From Alnus glutinosa (taxonomy: Eukaryota > Streptophyta > Magnoliopsida > Fagales > Betulaceae), in assembly GCF_958979055.1 (NCBI RefSeq), contig NC_084891.1, forward strand, positions 27,873,001 through 27,937,000: a DNA stretch of 64,000 bases, written 5' to 3'. Both the position numbers and the translations under genes were made by a program. Positions 28,231 to 40,500 of this stretch are shown here, one piece after another (position 1 is the first letter of the stretch; the number at the start of each line of letters is the position of its first letter). Below the pieces are notes generated by a model, which was given only the letters and a program-made list of their open reading frames with translations, was not told the origin of the DNA and did not search any database.

Positions 28231-29224
28231 TTTTGGAGAAGAAAGTAAACTTTTCATTAATCAGGACCAAACGGATGGGCACATAAGTTATAACCGAACT
28301 AAGTCAAGACAAAATCAGACCATCACAAATAGTTGCTACAAAGAAAATTTAGCCAACTGAATGATATCTCTGCGTTAACATAAAACTTTACTTGAAATGA
28401 GAATGGTTCACACATTCTGGGCTAAAAAGCAATGACCAGGTTAATCTAACAAACAGAGCAAACTACCAAATGAATAACAAAACAAAGAAAACAGATACAA
28501 AAAGCACCCAACACATAGATGCCGTCGGGAGATCTACCATTACCGGAGACAGCACATGTAGATCACATACCTTCTCCAAAAACTCCCTTCAACAAGGTGT
28601 TCACCACGGTCCATTGAGTGCAATCGGACACGGCAAGTCGGCAAGAAAAAATAGAACGTGGCCATCACGCGCGGCCCAAAGTGACAAACACCTTGGCGTG
28701 TGCTGGCCACGCGTTGAGCATGAAAGACCACCATGGCTGTAGTAAGTGGTGGTCGAACCAGAGAATGACGACGAACAAGGCTAAGGAGTGCTTGTTTAGC
28801 AGAAGACGATAGAAATGCACAAATCTGGCTTCGAAAATAGATGGTGAAGACTAAAGTTTTGCCAAGCATAACGCCTACGACGTGAATGAAGCAACTACTC
28901 CTCTTTCGAGACATCTCGATAGAGCATTCCTACTAGAAATCACAAAGCACTATAACTTTAGAATGACTAGGAGAAAATCAGTCACCACCGGATCTAGCCT
29001 GGGGGGAATCAAAACTCCACAGCCCTAATGGTTGAGAGATTCTAAACTCCACAACCCTAATTGCTGGGAGACTCCTAGCCTCTGCTGGATCAACCCAGGG
29101 AGGAGCAAAAGCCTACATAGCCCTAGAAGGACTAAAAGGAAAAACAAAATTGGGAGGCCGACAAACACGGTCAATATTCAACTCTCTCTAGAAGACTACT
29201 ATGGTTACACTTAGCACTTAGCAT
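28231..29224 (-). mobile_element. About 1-kb non-LTR retroelement insertion
   Basis: Flanked by an exact 13-bp duplication GTATAAGGTCCTT (28218-28230 and 29225-29237). On the reverse strand it ends in CTTCTCCAAAA, an A-ended tail next to the duplication, as expected of target-primed retroposition. It shares a block (GGGTTGTGGAG...CCCCCCAG.CTAGATCCGGTG) with the element at 35130-36175. A 124-codon frame on the reverse strand has no recognised domain. Probably a non-autonomous LINE relative. Confidence 0.75.
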
Positions 29225-29552
29225 GTATAAGGTCCTTGAGTCCTTGAAAACAACTTGGAAACCTAATCTAGGATGGCTTCAACCACATGCTAAGTTACAT
29301 ATAACTATTCTTTTTGAAACAAATTCCCCACCAAGTTTCTTATGAACATTATCTTTGCTCGTAATTGGACCAAAATTGTTGGGGAATTATTATCCTTATT
29401 TGGACTATGTACAACACTCGCACTGTGCATGAGTCACACAGTACTCGAATTGTGCTCGGATCATACACAGGTCAGATATACACAATGGCACCCAGATTGT
29501 ACCCTCTGGTTATATGCAGTTCAAGCATGACCAAGATCCTCAGCATTTGTTA

Positions 29553-29752
29553 CAAGGGCGGTCCTACATTGGGGCTGGGGGGGGGGGGGCCAAGCCCCAA
29601 AATTTTCCCCAAAATAAAAAAAATTTTCAAAAAATTAAAAATTAAAAATTAAAATTTTACCCCATAATTTTTTAATATTTTTAGTTTTGCCCCCTCAAAT
29701 TTTTTTTTTTTAATTTGGCCCCTCCATTTTTACAAGCCTGGGTCCGCCACTG
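29553..29752. mobile_element. 200-bp hAT-type MITE
   Basis: Ends CAAGGGCGGTCCTAC and GGGTCCGCCACTG are imperfect inverted repeats of the hAT CAGTGGCGG type. Exact 8-bp duplication ATTTGTTA at 29545-29552 and 29753-29760, the hAT size. The interior is A/T tracts with CCCC blocks. Confidence 0.9.
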
Positions 29753-29935
29753 ATTTGTTAGGATCTTCAGTACTTGATAACTCAGTCAAATCAAGTCAAA
29801 GATCATATTAGGTGTCAGTACAGAGCCTCATGCTTAATATTTACACACCTTATCAAGTATCAGAACATTATAATTGAATACTGTTCACATTTTGCAATTG
29901 TGAGACTTTTACTATGCATATCAACGATTGAAAGG

Positions 29936-29937
<2 letters not shown>

Positions 29938-29981
<44 letters not shown>
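29938..29981. repeat. (TA)n microsatellite
   Basis: Pure TA run of about 44 bp, followed at 30020-30042 by a (CT)n tract. Confidence 0.9.
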
Positions 29982-29983
<2 letters not shown>

Positions 29984-30039
29984 CATAACACTTGAGAGGT
30001 AATAGATCATTTAATAAGATCTCTCTCTCTCTCTCTCTC

Positions 30040-30371
30040 TCCCTCTCCCTACTAACTTGGGTGTCGAAGGAGGTTCCGCCAGCCAACTCCCAGCGGACCT
30101 TTGCTGTCTTACAGGTCACAGGCAAAGGGATCAATCTGAAGCTGCTTCATCACCGGACCGAAAACTGCTTCAACAAAAATAAGTATCCATTTGATTTGAA
30201 AACGTGAATTTTAAGTGTCTTTAACGGCCAACTCCCAGCGGACCTTTGCTGTCTTATAGGTCACAAACAAAGGGATCAATCTGAAGCTGCTTCGTCACCG
30301 GACCGAAAACTGCATCAACAAATATAAGTATCCATTTGATTTGAAAACGTGAATTTTAAGTGTCTTTAAAA
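30040..30371. repeat. Tandem 145-bp duplication with an LTR U5-like start
   Basis: Two head-to-tail copies, 30082-30226 and 30227-30371, differ at only a few bases. Each holds CCAACTCCCAGCGGACCTTT, AAGGGATCAATCTGAAGCTG and TATCCATTTGATTTGAAAAC. The DNA leading in (30050-30085) resembles the U5 end of plant LTRs, so this may be a fossil LTR-element remnant; family unresolved. Confidence 0.7.
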
Positions 30372-31146
30372 TGCTATTCTTTCAAATAGACTTTAAAACC
30401 TGATATATTTTCCCGATTTTGTTAAAGCACTTAAATAGGTTTTAAGTGAAACAAATTGATTTTTCAATCGTTCACCTTGACGATTGTAAGTCTATCTTTT
30501 CAGCTGCCGCCCCAAGTAGTCGACCTGTTAAAACTCGATAATTATGGTCCAGAACAGGTGACACGTTTCCTGACACTAGTCGAAGTGATGCATGATTGAA
30601 TGCCGTTTCTCGACCCAGGCCAGTGGTTAGACTCGAGCTGCACAGGCCGAACATTTATTTGGACCCGTTTAGATCCAACTACAAGTCGGAAGGCCGAACA
30701 TTCTCGTTTTGTCCGATGTAATTACTATTCTCTAACCGATCTGTTATAACCATACCCACATCAGCCCAGCCCATTAAGATTCCATCCAGATTGTATCTGG
30801 TTCACCTCAAACTGGACAAATCCCACAGCCAAGACCATTTTGAAGCCCAGCATCACTACTTATTATGCAATACAAAGAAGCAAAAAGAACCCTTTCAACG
30901 GGGTTGTTGGGAAAATGACAACCTTATTGATACTTGAATAGAACAACCAACCATATCATCAATCATCATACAGTACAAAATATCAAACAACAAGGTTATG
31001 GGATAGGCTGAAGGTGGAAATGAAAAAACAAAACAATGAACAAACAGGAGACACTGATAGCCACATAGTAGTAGATGAGCAGGAAAGAGGTAGCTGGTAA
31101 CCTCATTCTGCTGCTTATGAGGCAGTCGCCAAAGTTGTTTCAGTTT
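30372..31146. other. Intergenic DNA and beta-tubulin 3' flank
   Basis: No gene recognised. The part nearest 31146 should hold the beta-tubulin 3' UTR on the reverse strand. Confidence 0.5.
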
Positions 31147-33830
31147 TTAAGGCTCATAATTTTCCTCTCCTTCCTCCTCATACTCGCCCTCATCATCAGC
31201 TGTTGCATCCTGGTATTGCTGGTACTCTGCCACCAAATCATTCATGTTGCTTTCTGCTTCTGTGAACTCCATCTCATCCATTCCTTCACCGGTATACCAA
31301 TGCAAAAAGGCCTTGCGGCGGAACATGGCTGTGAACTGCTCGCTCACCCTCCTGAACATTTCCTGGATTGATGTGGAGTTCCCAACAAAAGTAGATGCCA
31401 TCTTCAGACCCATTGGTGGAATGTCACACACACTTGACTTCACATTGTTTGGAATCCACTCCACAAAGTATGAAGAATTCTTATTCTGCACATTTATCAT
31501 CTGTTCATCCACCTCTTTGGTGCTCATTTTTCCCCTGAACATTGCTGAGGCTGTCAGGTAGCGGCCATGGCGGGGGTCAGCAGCACACATCATGTTCTTG
31601 GCATCCCACATTTGCTGAGTCAACTCTGGGACAGTAAGGGAGATGTACTGCTGGGACCCACGAGATGTGAGTGGTGCGAACCCCACCATGAAGAAATGAA
31701 GTCGTGGGAAGGGGATCAGATTAACAGCCAACTTCCGGAGGTCGGAGTTCAGCTGGCCAGGGAACCTCAGGCAACATGTTACCCCACTCATAGTTGCAGA
31801 GATCAAATGGTTAAGATCACCAACTGCAAAACGAGAGGTACAAAAGGTTAGCTTCAAATACTGTTCTAGTGCTTCATGTTGTCACTTAATCAAAAGTAAT
31901 TGAAACTCACAGCTTGGAGTGCTGAGCTTTAGGGTCCTGAAGCAAATGTCATAAAGTGCTTCATTATCAAGAACCATGCATTCATCAGCATTCTCCACCA
32001 ACTGGTGAACTGAGAGGGTAGCATTGTACGGCTCCACAACTGTGTCAGAGACCTTAGGAGAAGGGAAAACAGAGAATGTGAGCATCATTCTGTCTGGATA
32101 CTCCTCTCTAATCTTTGATATCAGGAGGGTTCCCATGCCAGACCCTGTGCCTCCTCCAAGTGAATGACATACTTGGAAACCTGACCAAAATAAGAATGGT
32201 GGATAAGTTAAACCAGTAAATTTAGTATGAAATTTACAACTATCAACACTATTTACCAGCCACCGAGATTTTGAGAACTATGAATACAAGAAGAAACATG
32301 TGATGGATCCAAAGTTACAACTCAAATTTCCTACATTTAACATTTTCTGGTCTAACGATCCAAAGTTCTAATGCTTCATAGAATTTACAGGTCATTTGAA
32401 GGAAAAGCATTTTTACAGTCTCAACTCATATAAAAGCAGAATCAATTCATTTTAAACTCTGTCCTTATCACTGATGTCCCATACAGCAACAATCGTCCAA
32501 CAATCACTTTCTGTGTCTCAAATTCTTTTCCATGTCTAAATCAAATGTAGCTCCAGGTCTGGGGAACAAGGTAAATTAAATGTGTTAATTCCTTTTACCA
32601 ATAAAGGTTAAATAAAGTTGATGTAATGATTTACTTTATATTTCTTTTATCACTACTGATATCAAATCATTCTGAATCTACTATTACTCTCCACTGTTGA
32701 CAAGGGCCCACGCGGATGCCAAATGAATGGCTGTCATAAGATTTACTCCTTCAGTAATTTTGCTTACGAAGCAGTGTCGGTGATATGTAACCTTAAGTTA
32801 GGCCATCACAATCATTATACAATCAGTACAGATATTTAAAGATTTTCTTATTTGATTATACATCACTACAGATATAATTAAGAGACGTGTCTCCACGCCA
32901 GACAAAGAAGGGCCTGCTTAACAACTAAGCCTACTAATCATCATATATTATAAAAAAAGTAAACAGCTAGCCACAATGATGAAAAACATTAGACTTGTAA
33001 CACTACGCTTGACTAGCAGATCCACTGTGAAAGAGGAATCATAGATCTAGAATTGCAATTGATATTTCAAACATACTAATGTCAGATAAGGTGTTATATG
33101 CTTCGTTAACGAGCATAAACAGAATGGCCAAAGCAATATCACAAATGGCCTTGACTTTGTTGAATGTCTTTTCTAGTGCTATCAGATTCAATTTTGGATG
33201 CGACGATGAGAATGAAAACACACAAATCACAATGTTTCTTATTCAGCATTTACAGATTACTAACGCAAAGACAAATCAATACAATGGACAACAAGACAAC
33301 AAAGAAACAGAACACATTTAAAATGAACGAACGTAGGTAAGTTTGAAATCAAAATTGCAAATAATTCAAACCTGGAATTGATATAATAAAGAGAAAGAGT
33401 AAAACAAATCGAAATTCAAAGCCAAAATACCTTGCAAGCAATCGCAATTCTCGGCCTCCTTGCGAACAACGTCAAGAACGGAGTCGATCAACTCGGCTCC
33501 CTCTGTGTAGTGACCTTTGGCCCAGTTGTTTCCGGCACCGGACTGCCCGAACACGAAGTTATCGGGGCGGAAGATCTGGCCAAACGGGCCGGATCGGATG
33601 CTGTCCATGGTTCCCGGCTCCAGATCCATAAGCACCGCCCGGGGCACGTACCGGCCACCTGAGGCCTCGTTGTAGTACACATTGATCCTCTCAAGTTGGA
33701 GATCCGACGACTCGTCTCCCCTGTACCGACCCGTCGGGTCGATCCCGTGCTCGTCGCAGATCACCTCCCAAAACTTGGACCCGATTTGGTTCCCGCATTG
33801 GCCTCCTTGAATGTGCAAGATCTCCCTCAT
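31147..33830 (-). CDS. Beta-tubulin
   Basis: Subunit of microtubules; forms GTP-binding heterodimers with alpha-tubulin. Three exons, 33830-33431, 32180-31911 and 31823-31147, give 448 aa with intron phases 1 and 1, the classic plant beta-tubulin layout. Landmarks: the N-terminal MREI, the nascent-peptide tag used for tubulin mRNA autoregulation in eukaryotes; [20 protein letters not shown]; the GTP-binding loop GGGTGSG at the start of exon 2; the beta signature [20 protein letters not shown] at the start of exon 3; and an acidic tail [14 protein letters not shown]. Intron 1 is long (about 1.25 kb), which often helps expression of plant tubulin genes (known for the family, not shown here). 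A GT-repeat tract lies at about 33898-33925 in the leader. No frameshifts or missing motifs are seen. Confidence 0.98.
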
Positions 33831-34204
33831 TGTTTTTTTTCCAAAGAGAAGAGATCAGATTTAGGGTTTGGCGTGAATGGCGGTTGAGATGTGGTGTGTC
33901 AGTGTGTGTAGTGTGTGTGTGTGTTTATGAAGGGGGAGAGGGAGAGTCGGAGGTTAGAATGGTAATAATGGAGGGCGGGTTGGGATATTTTTGAAGTGTT
34001 GTTAAAACTTGTTGCTGTGTGGGTGGTGCGTGACAGCCAGAGTGTACGAACACCTAACCAACCGTCTCGTAACTCTCGTTGCCTGGGGTGCGCACGTTAA
34101 AGACAGTTTGCCCCACCGTTGATTTCGGTGCGTCGGTTTCTGTCTGTTTTGGGAATTGTATTCTAATATGTATAATTTTAAAAACTTTAATAGTTGCTTT
34201 TATT

Positions 34205-34982
34205 TTATTTTATTTTTATAGATACATGAGGAAAAAAAAAAAAAACAAAAAAAATACTACAGGAAAGAAAAATTACAACACTAAAGGTGGGACAACCCAA
34301 AATTTAAACATAAGAACGTGAAGACAATGTTTCTGAAGATGTGCCATATGGTTTGTGGCATAGATGCCAAGAATCGGAGTCACCAGTGACGGTGATTAAG
34401 GTGATTTGTGATGTATATTAAGTTTTAAGGACCCAAACACCAAAACATGGTTAAACAATGAGAAGATGCAACAAAAAAAAGCCCAAAAACAAACACATAA
34501 ATAAAAGACATAGAAGCATAAAATAAACCAAAAATACACCATCAATGGTGGTCAAACCACTGTCGAAAATTTACAAAAGTGGAGGAGGTTGGTGGAGAGC
34601 ACTGAAATTAACATCAAAGTGGCCCAGCATCAACACGTGGGGAGCACGCTCCTGCACATGGTGGTCCAATGATGAAGCCGTTGATGGTGGATTGAAGCTG
34701 GAGGATTAAGGAACCTAGTGGAGTGGAGATTTGGATAGAAAGGCCCCTTGAAGTTAGTAGATCTGAGTTGGAAAAACTCATATTTAAAAACTTCAAAATA
34801 CCGGGAGAACCATGGCTTAGAATGGGAGGAGGAGGGAGAAACCGATCAGACAAGAGAGAAGCCGTCGCCGGTGATGTAACTGGTAGATAGATTCTCCGAA
34901 GCTAGAGAAACCTCTAGCCGAAGCAGAAAGCTTGTTGGTTGGTTTGTTCTAGAGAAAACTCTCGAGGTTTTTTGTTGGTTGG
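34205..34982 (-). mobile_element. 778-bp non-LTR retroelement insertion
   Basis: Bounded by an exact 18-bp duplication TTAATAGTTGCTTTTATT (34187-34204 and 34983-35000). The left edge is TTATTTTATTTTTATAG, which on the reverse strand is an A-rich tail, so the element lies reversed. Its reverse-strand start carries CTCGAGAGTTTTCTCTAGA. No reverse transcriptase; the reverse-strand frame at 34614-34853 has no known domain. Confidence 0.8.
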
Positions 34983-35129
34983 TTAATAGTTGCTTTTATT
35001 AAATGTAATAGATATTGAATGATTAAAAATAGAAAATATTAATGTGAAAAAAAATTAATCTTTTAATTTGAAAATATCTGTCAATATTTAAGAAATTTTG
35101 ATTCAGAAAATTATAATGTGAAGAAAAAT

Positions 35130-36175
35130 TCTCCCTCTCCCTTCTTCTAGAGCCCCTCCCCTGTGAGCATGGTTTTCACTCGGAGGGAGTGGCTTCACGC
35201 CTCTCCCTCCCGGTGGTGATTTCCCTCTGACTCCTCTTGAGTCAGGGTCTTTTTTGTTCCCTTTGAATTGGTTCAGTGGGGTTAGTTTTTTCTCCCAACC
35301 TCTAGGGTTGTGGAGATTTTGTTCCCCCCAGCTAGATCCGGTGAATGTTGATCTTCTCCTAGCCTTTTTGGGCTATGGTGGCTTGTTTATTTGCTTTTCT
35401 TTGTTTTTTCTTTCGTTTTAGTAGGATTATTCATCTCAATATGTCTTCTTTGGGGGAGTGGTTGAGCCAACGTGTTGTCGGCGGGATGATTTTTGGCCCT
35501 TTTTTTGTTTTTTTTTTTTTTGATTTTGGAAGCCAGATCTACACTTCCTCGCCGACTTCTGACTGACACATGCCACCCAGCCGCATTCTCCGTCGTCTTC
35601 CGCCCATGCCACTGCAAGATCCAGTCGTGTCGGTCGTCGGAGATTGGCGCGTGGTGCCCACGTGCCTGGGAGCTCTTTGCTGTTTGGTGCGCGTGTGGGC
35701 CACCCTCCGCCTTTTTCAGGTTGGGCTCGGTGGCAACCGGTTATATGGCGTCGGACCTCCGTCTGGGTGGCACCGGTGTCGACGTGTGTCCTTCACGCAT
35801 CGCCGTCTGGCATCTTGGCCCTCTCCTCCACTGCCGGCAGCTTGTTTTGGGTGGTTTTTGCTTAAGTGTTCTTGTGTTTTTCTCTTGTTTTCTCTGGTCA
35901 CAGTCTGCTTGTGTTTGGTTCAAATTTTATGAGAATATTTGTTGGCTAATTGCTAGATAGGGTCTCTTTTCTTTAGAAAGTGAGCGTTAATGTAAGAGAG
36001 GCTCAAATACCATTCTTGTAAATTTTGTATTTCTGCTTAGGCAGCTGTCTTACTAAGTCAGATTCTTTTGGCTTAGAGAATTGGGAGTCTTGTACCTTAT
36101 TTTCAACTTGTATGCCTCTGGGCTTTTTGCAATATCAATGCTAGAATACAGTTTCTGTTAAAAAAAAAATAAAAG
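35130..36175 (+). mobile_element. Non-LTR retroelement related to the 28.2-kb insertion
   Basis: Shares the block around 35300-35380 (TAGGGTTGTGGAG, then CCCCCCAGCTAGATCCGGTG, then TTCTCCTAG) with the reverse strand of 28231-29224, and ends in a poly-A tail at 36162-36180. Three overlapping open frames at 35493-35960 have no recognised domain. The 5' end and target duplication are not certain. Confidence 0.6.
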
Positions 36176-37579
36176 AAAAAAGAAATTTGAGATGATAGAT
36201 AAATATATCTAAAAAAATTATAGATCTTAGTTCAATACATTCTATACACCTATATGAACATAGTTTGAAACTAAATGTTTGCTGAAGGGATTAGAGGTTA
36301 AAACTTAAAGAAAATAATAACTTTTTTTTTTTGGTAATTAGAGGTTAAAAAACTTCAAATTGTATCATATATTTATATATACGAGAGAGAGAGAGAGAGA
36401 CAGAGAGAATCTATGTGGATCCAATCCAATGCCGGTGATTTTTGTTTTGGTTTTTTTATTTTTATTTTTATTATTATTATGTTGTAACAGTTGCACGTGG
36501 GTCTCAATATTTTGGGCATTACCATGTATCAAAATGAGATTTGTTTTTCTTTTTAAAATTTAGGTGAAAAGAATACTACAGTGAAGCATTGTTGACTCAA
36601 TAATCAATACAAGAATTTATATTTTATCCTAAAAGCAATAAATTACAGGAAATAGATTTTATTACTTAAAACATTAGTGCCAGCACCACATATCATAGAC
36701 AACACCACCCATCTAATAAGCTTTGTATAAACGTTGGGTCAAGTTTTACATCAACCTAGCCGAACATGAAAATGAACCCAAGTATGATGGCTCAGTTATT
36801 AGCGCAAGCTCTCGCATTAAGAATGAATCGGGAACCTCACAACTCACAAGCAATAATTGAGAGAAACCCTATGATGGGACCCATATGCCCTAACAAGGTT
36901 TGAGCTGCTGCTTGATTACCTGATCGGGTAAGAAAACCTGCATCAAAGGCCTCTTGGGCAAGCTACAATTCGAGCATGAAATTGCACCCAATTCCGATCC
37001 ATCATCCATATCCAAAATCCTTAGATTTAGCAGATTCCATAATCAAATCTAAACCTAGTCATTTCAGGTACGATTGGTGATGGGCATGCTCTGTTTGGCG
37101 CATGGGTGGTATCATGGAGCTTCCATAAACATGGACCTCAATCTTATCAACAACCCCACGCAAGCATAGGGGGCTATTGCTTCAATTGGTGACTAACCTC
37201 CATTTACTGCTTAGAAGTTAGAAGCAAATGCTTTACAAATTACCATCAGAGAACTGAGATTTCAATTTGCATATTATAGAATCTTAACAAAATAGTCATC
37301 TGAAGCGCAAATTATTTAGTTCCAGTCATGTAGTGGGTTTTATTTTTATCAATAGATTCGTTTTCTTCATTGCATCATAGCACAAAGCATATTAAATTAA
37401 AGGTCCTAAACAAGCAAAAGAAAGAGTCAGAAAAGGCCGTCATGTGCCAGAAGCAATTTTTCATAAGCATCAACCAATTTCATACACGATTATATTGAAA
37501 GAGGAAACAAGAATTTTGATGGAGAAACTTTACACAATTCGATTGATATAATGTGTGCTGAAGGAACATCAACAACACA
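36176..37579. other. Intergenic DNA and 3' flank of the BRE-like gene
   Basis: Contains a (GA)n tract near 36382-36408; no gene recognised. The stretch close to 37579 should hold the 3' UTR of the reverse-strand BRE-like gene. Confidence 0.5.
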
Positions 37580-40500
37580 CTAGTGTTGAAGTTGAGACTC
37601 GTTGCAGTACCTCTTAAAGTTCAAAGCCTCATCCGCCAAAAACTCACTGAAAAATATGTTCATGTTAGCAAACTTTAATTAATGAAAATAATACGAGCGC
37701 CACATATAATTGAAATAACTCACAAGATCCGCTCCGCCATTAGTGACGCATCCCATCTTGGACTCCATGGATAATCAGTAAGAGGAAGAGACTTTAGTGG
37801 TACACATTGGGAGTTCAAATGCTACAAATTACATCAATATAAACTGATTAGAAAGATGATTTGCTAACCGTTTGATTGGCCAATGATGAAAAAACAATAC
37901 ACATTAGCCTAAGTGTTTTCTTCAAGCTTCCAAGGCATGTGGTTCCTTTTTTATAGCTTATCAATAATATTTGCACAAAGATGTAATCACAGCATAAACG
38001 AGTTAGATAATGGAAAAAACAACAAAATCAGAACGTGAAAGCGTGCGTGATCTAAAAGCCATACAATCTTCCGTGCATTCAATCACAAAATAAGTGACCT
38101 CAGCAATCATTGACAAGATCCTGATATTGTCATTTGATTTAGTTAAGAAAAGTATGTGCCGCTTACTATAGGCTTTCATTACATAGTGACACTTATAGGA
38201 TTTAAATATGTGAAGGGATCAACAATTGGTAGTGCTCATTGTTTTGCAGGCCTCTACAGTTTTGGTTTATAGTAAAGTCAAATTCTCCATATGACGTGGA
38301 AAAGGAAACTAATACTTCATAAAGGAAACTGTATCTCATTTGGGCTCCTTGATGAACTAGATTATGACAACTCAGTTACCACTTCAAGGCAAAAGGCTAG
38401 AAAAATCATACAATGTTTTCAGATTTGAAGAGCTTAATTAAAGAATAACAAAAGTAAAACAATATTTTAGGCCTATCAATTGACCTCTGCATTGTGCAAA
38501 ACAGCAGAAGAACTTGGATCTTCTAAAAGCCATTATTATGAGCAAGTTTTCCCTGGTCAGAAGCACAGATAAATAACATATGCTGCAAATAGATATCAAT
38601 TGCCAACTAATGTGAATCAAAAAAGTGCAACAACAAAGAAGACCTGTGGGAGTGATCCCACCAACTTCTATAACAAGGACTAATGAAGATATCACATTAC
38701 CAAACTATATAAGGATAACTCGAACGTTCTGTAATAATAGAAGTGAAGGAATTAAGCACTAGGGGTCAAACAATTTCATCCAATGAAATGTAATGGGATA
38801 ACATGTATGGCTGCATATATCTTATAAATCTATAGACTGGGGAGAAACTTATACCTGAGAACTTTGAAGCATCAAAGCGGGTGGCAGCTTTGGAAACTGA
38901 GTGGGAATCATAAAGTGCACCTACAGTAACAGGACTCTTAGGAGTTTGTTCACTTGCAAACAAGAAAGTTCATCTACATAACCGAACAATGCAGCAAAAT
39001 AGAACAAGCACTTAAGACATTTGTTTCCCTTGTCATCAGTGTCATCTGCATTAGCAAATTATTTTTTAAGTTATCTTATGAGCCTAAATAACTCGTCTTT
39101 CTATGGAACTAGAGCTTAGTTCAATTACTGAATCAAAATCCACACAACCTATTGCAACTGGCCAGGAAATTTGGAATTATTACAGTATGAAAAACTATTG
39201 AATAATTCATTTCTCAACTCCTCATTCCACAGTTTGACCTTAATGGTATGATAAATGTAGCATATAAGGAGAAAATCAAATAATACCAGGAATGTAAACA
39301 CCCCAGAGACAGCTAGAAATGTTGCCTTTCGGCAAAAAACCTGGCAAGAAAAGCAAAGAGAACTGACCAGTAAGTCTTAATGGTCCAAACAATTATGCAA
39401 GAAATTATTAATGTCTGTGATGCATACCGGATCAGCTTCTAATGGCCTTCCAAACAGAGGGGCTAACGCCTCAATAAAGTTCCTTCTAACATCAATTAGC
39501 GAAACAGCCTCCAAGATCTTCAATAACAAAGAACTATATGATGTTACAAAGAACTCATAAAAGTGCAAACTATCAACTCCAAGATATCACTAGATGAAGG
39601 AAATGCAGCTGACCTGCTTCTCAAGAAATTCTTCCAGATGGGGAAGATATTCAGCCATGCACCTATGAAGGAGAAAAAGAACTGTGAACATGATATGTCG
39701 ACACACATCATTGTATGAATCCAAAATGATACAATGACATACATTCCATCCGACCATGGAGGAAGTTTGACATCTTCAATGGAAAAGAAAGCCTTCAACT
39801 CAAAGGTAGATACTAATTTCAGCCGAGGTGCTGAAGGAGCAGATCCATATTTTCTCCCAACAGGGTAAATAACCTTCATCAATAAAAAATTCAAAAGACA
39901 AAAATTCAAGATGCGGAAGAAAAAAAAATGAAGAGGAAAGGAAAAAAAAGAAAAAAAAAAAAAGGGAAGAAAGGGAAAAATGGAGGAAAATAGAACCTGC
40001 AAGTATATCTTTGGCGGATGTCTCCAAGGGCACCCAGGCACCATCTTATCAATGTTCATGTCTGTTAAAGGCACTGCAAATTTGACTTCCTCTGGCTACG
40101 CTAAAATTCAAAGGCATAGAAACCACAAATGTGATAAAAAGCTACACAAAAAAGTTATAATCACACTATTGATCAACTAATAGAATCAAATAGAAAAATA
40201 TCAATGTGTTCTTTTAAAGTGATACCTTGTCAGCACCTGAGCTCATGTGCATTTCAATTCCCTGCAGCACAATGATGGGAGTTAAGGCAATATATATAAC
40301 TACTGAATTTTCAGCTCAAGATACAATACAGAACTACAGAGTTTGAAAACTAAATGTTGGTGACAATGAAGGCAACACATAAAATAAACAAGGACCTGAC
40401 CCAGCATATGAAGCTTTTAAATTTTGTGCCACTGAAGTCAATGAAATGGAGTTAAAACAAACAACTATAGCACACTAATTAAGGGAACAAAAGAAAATCA

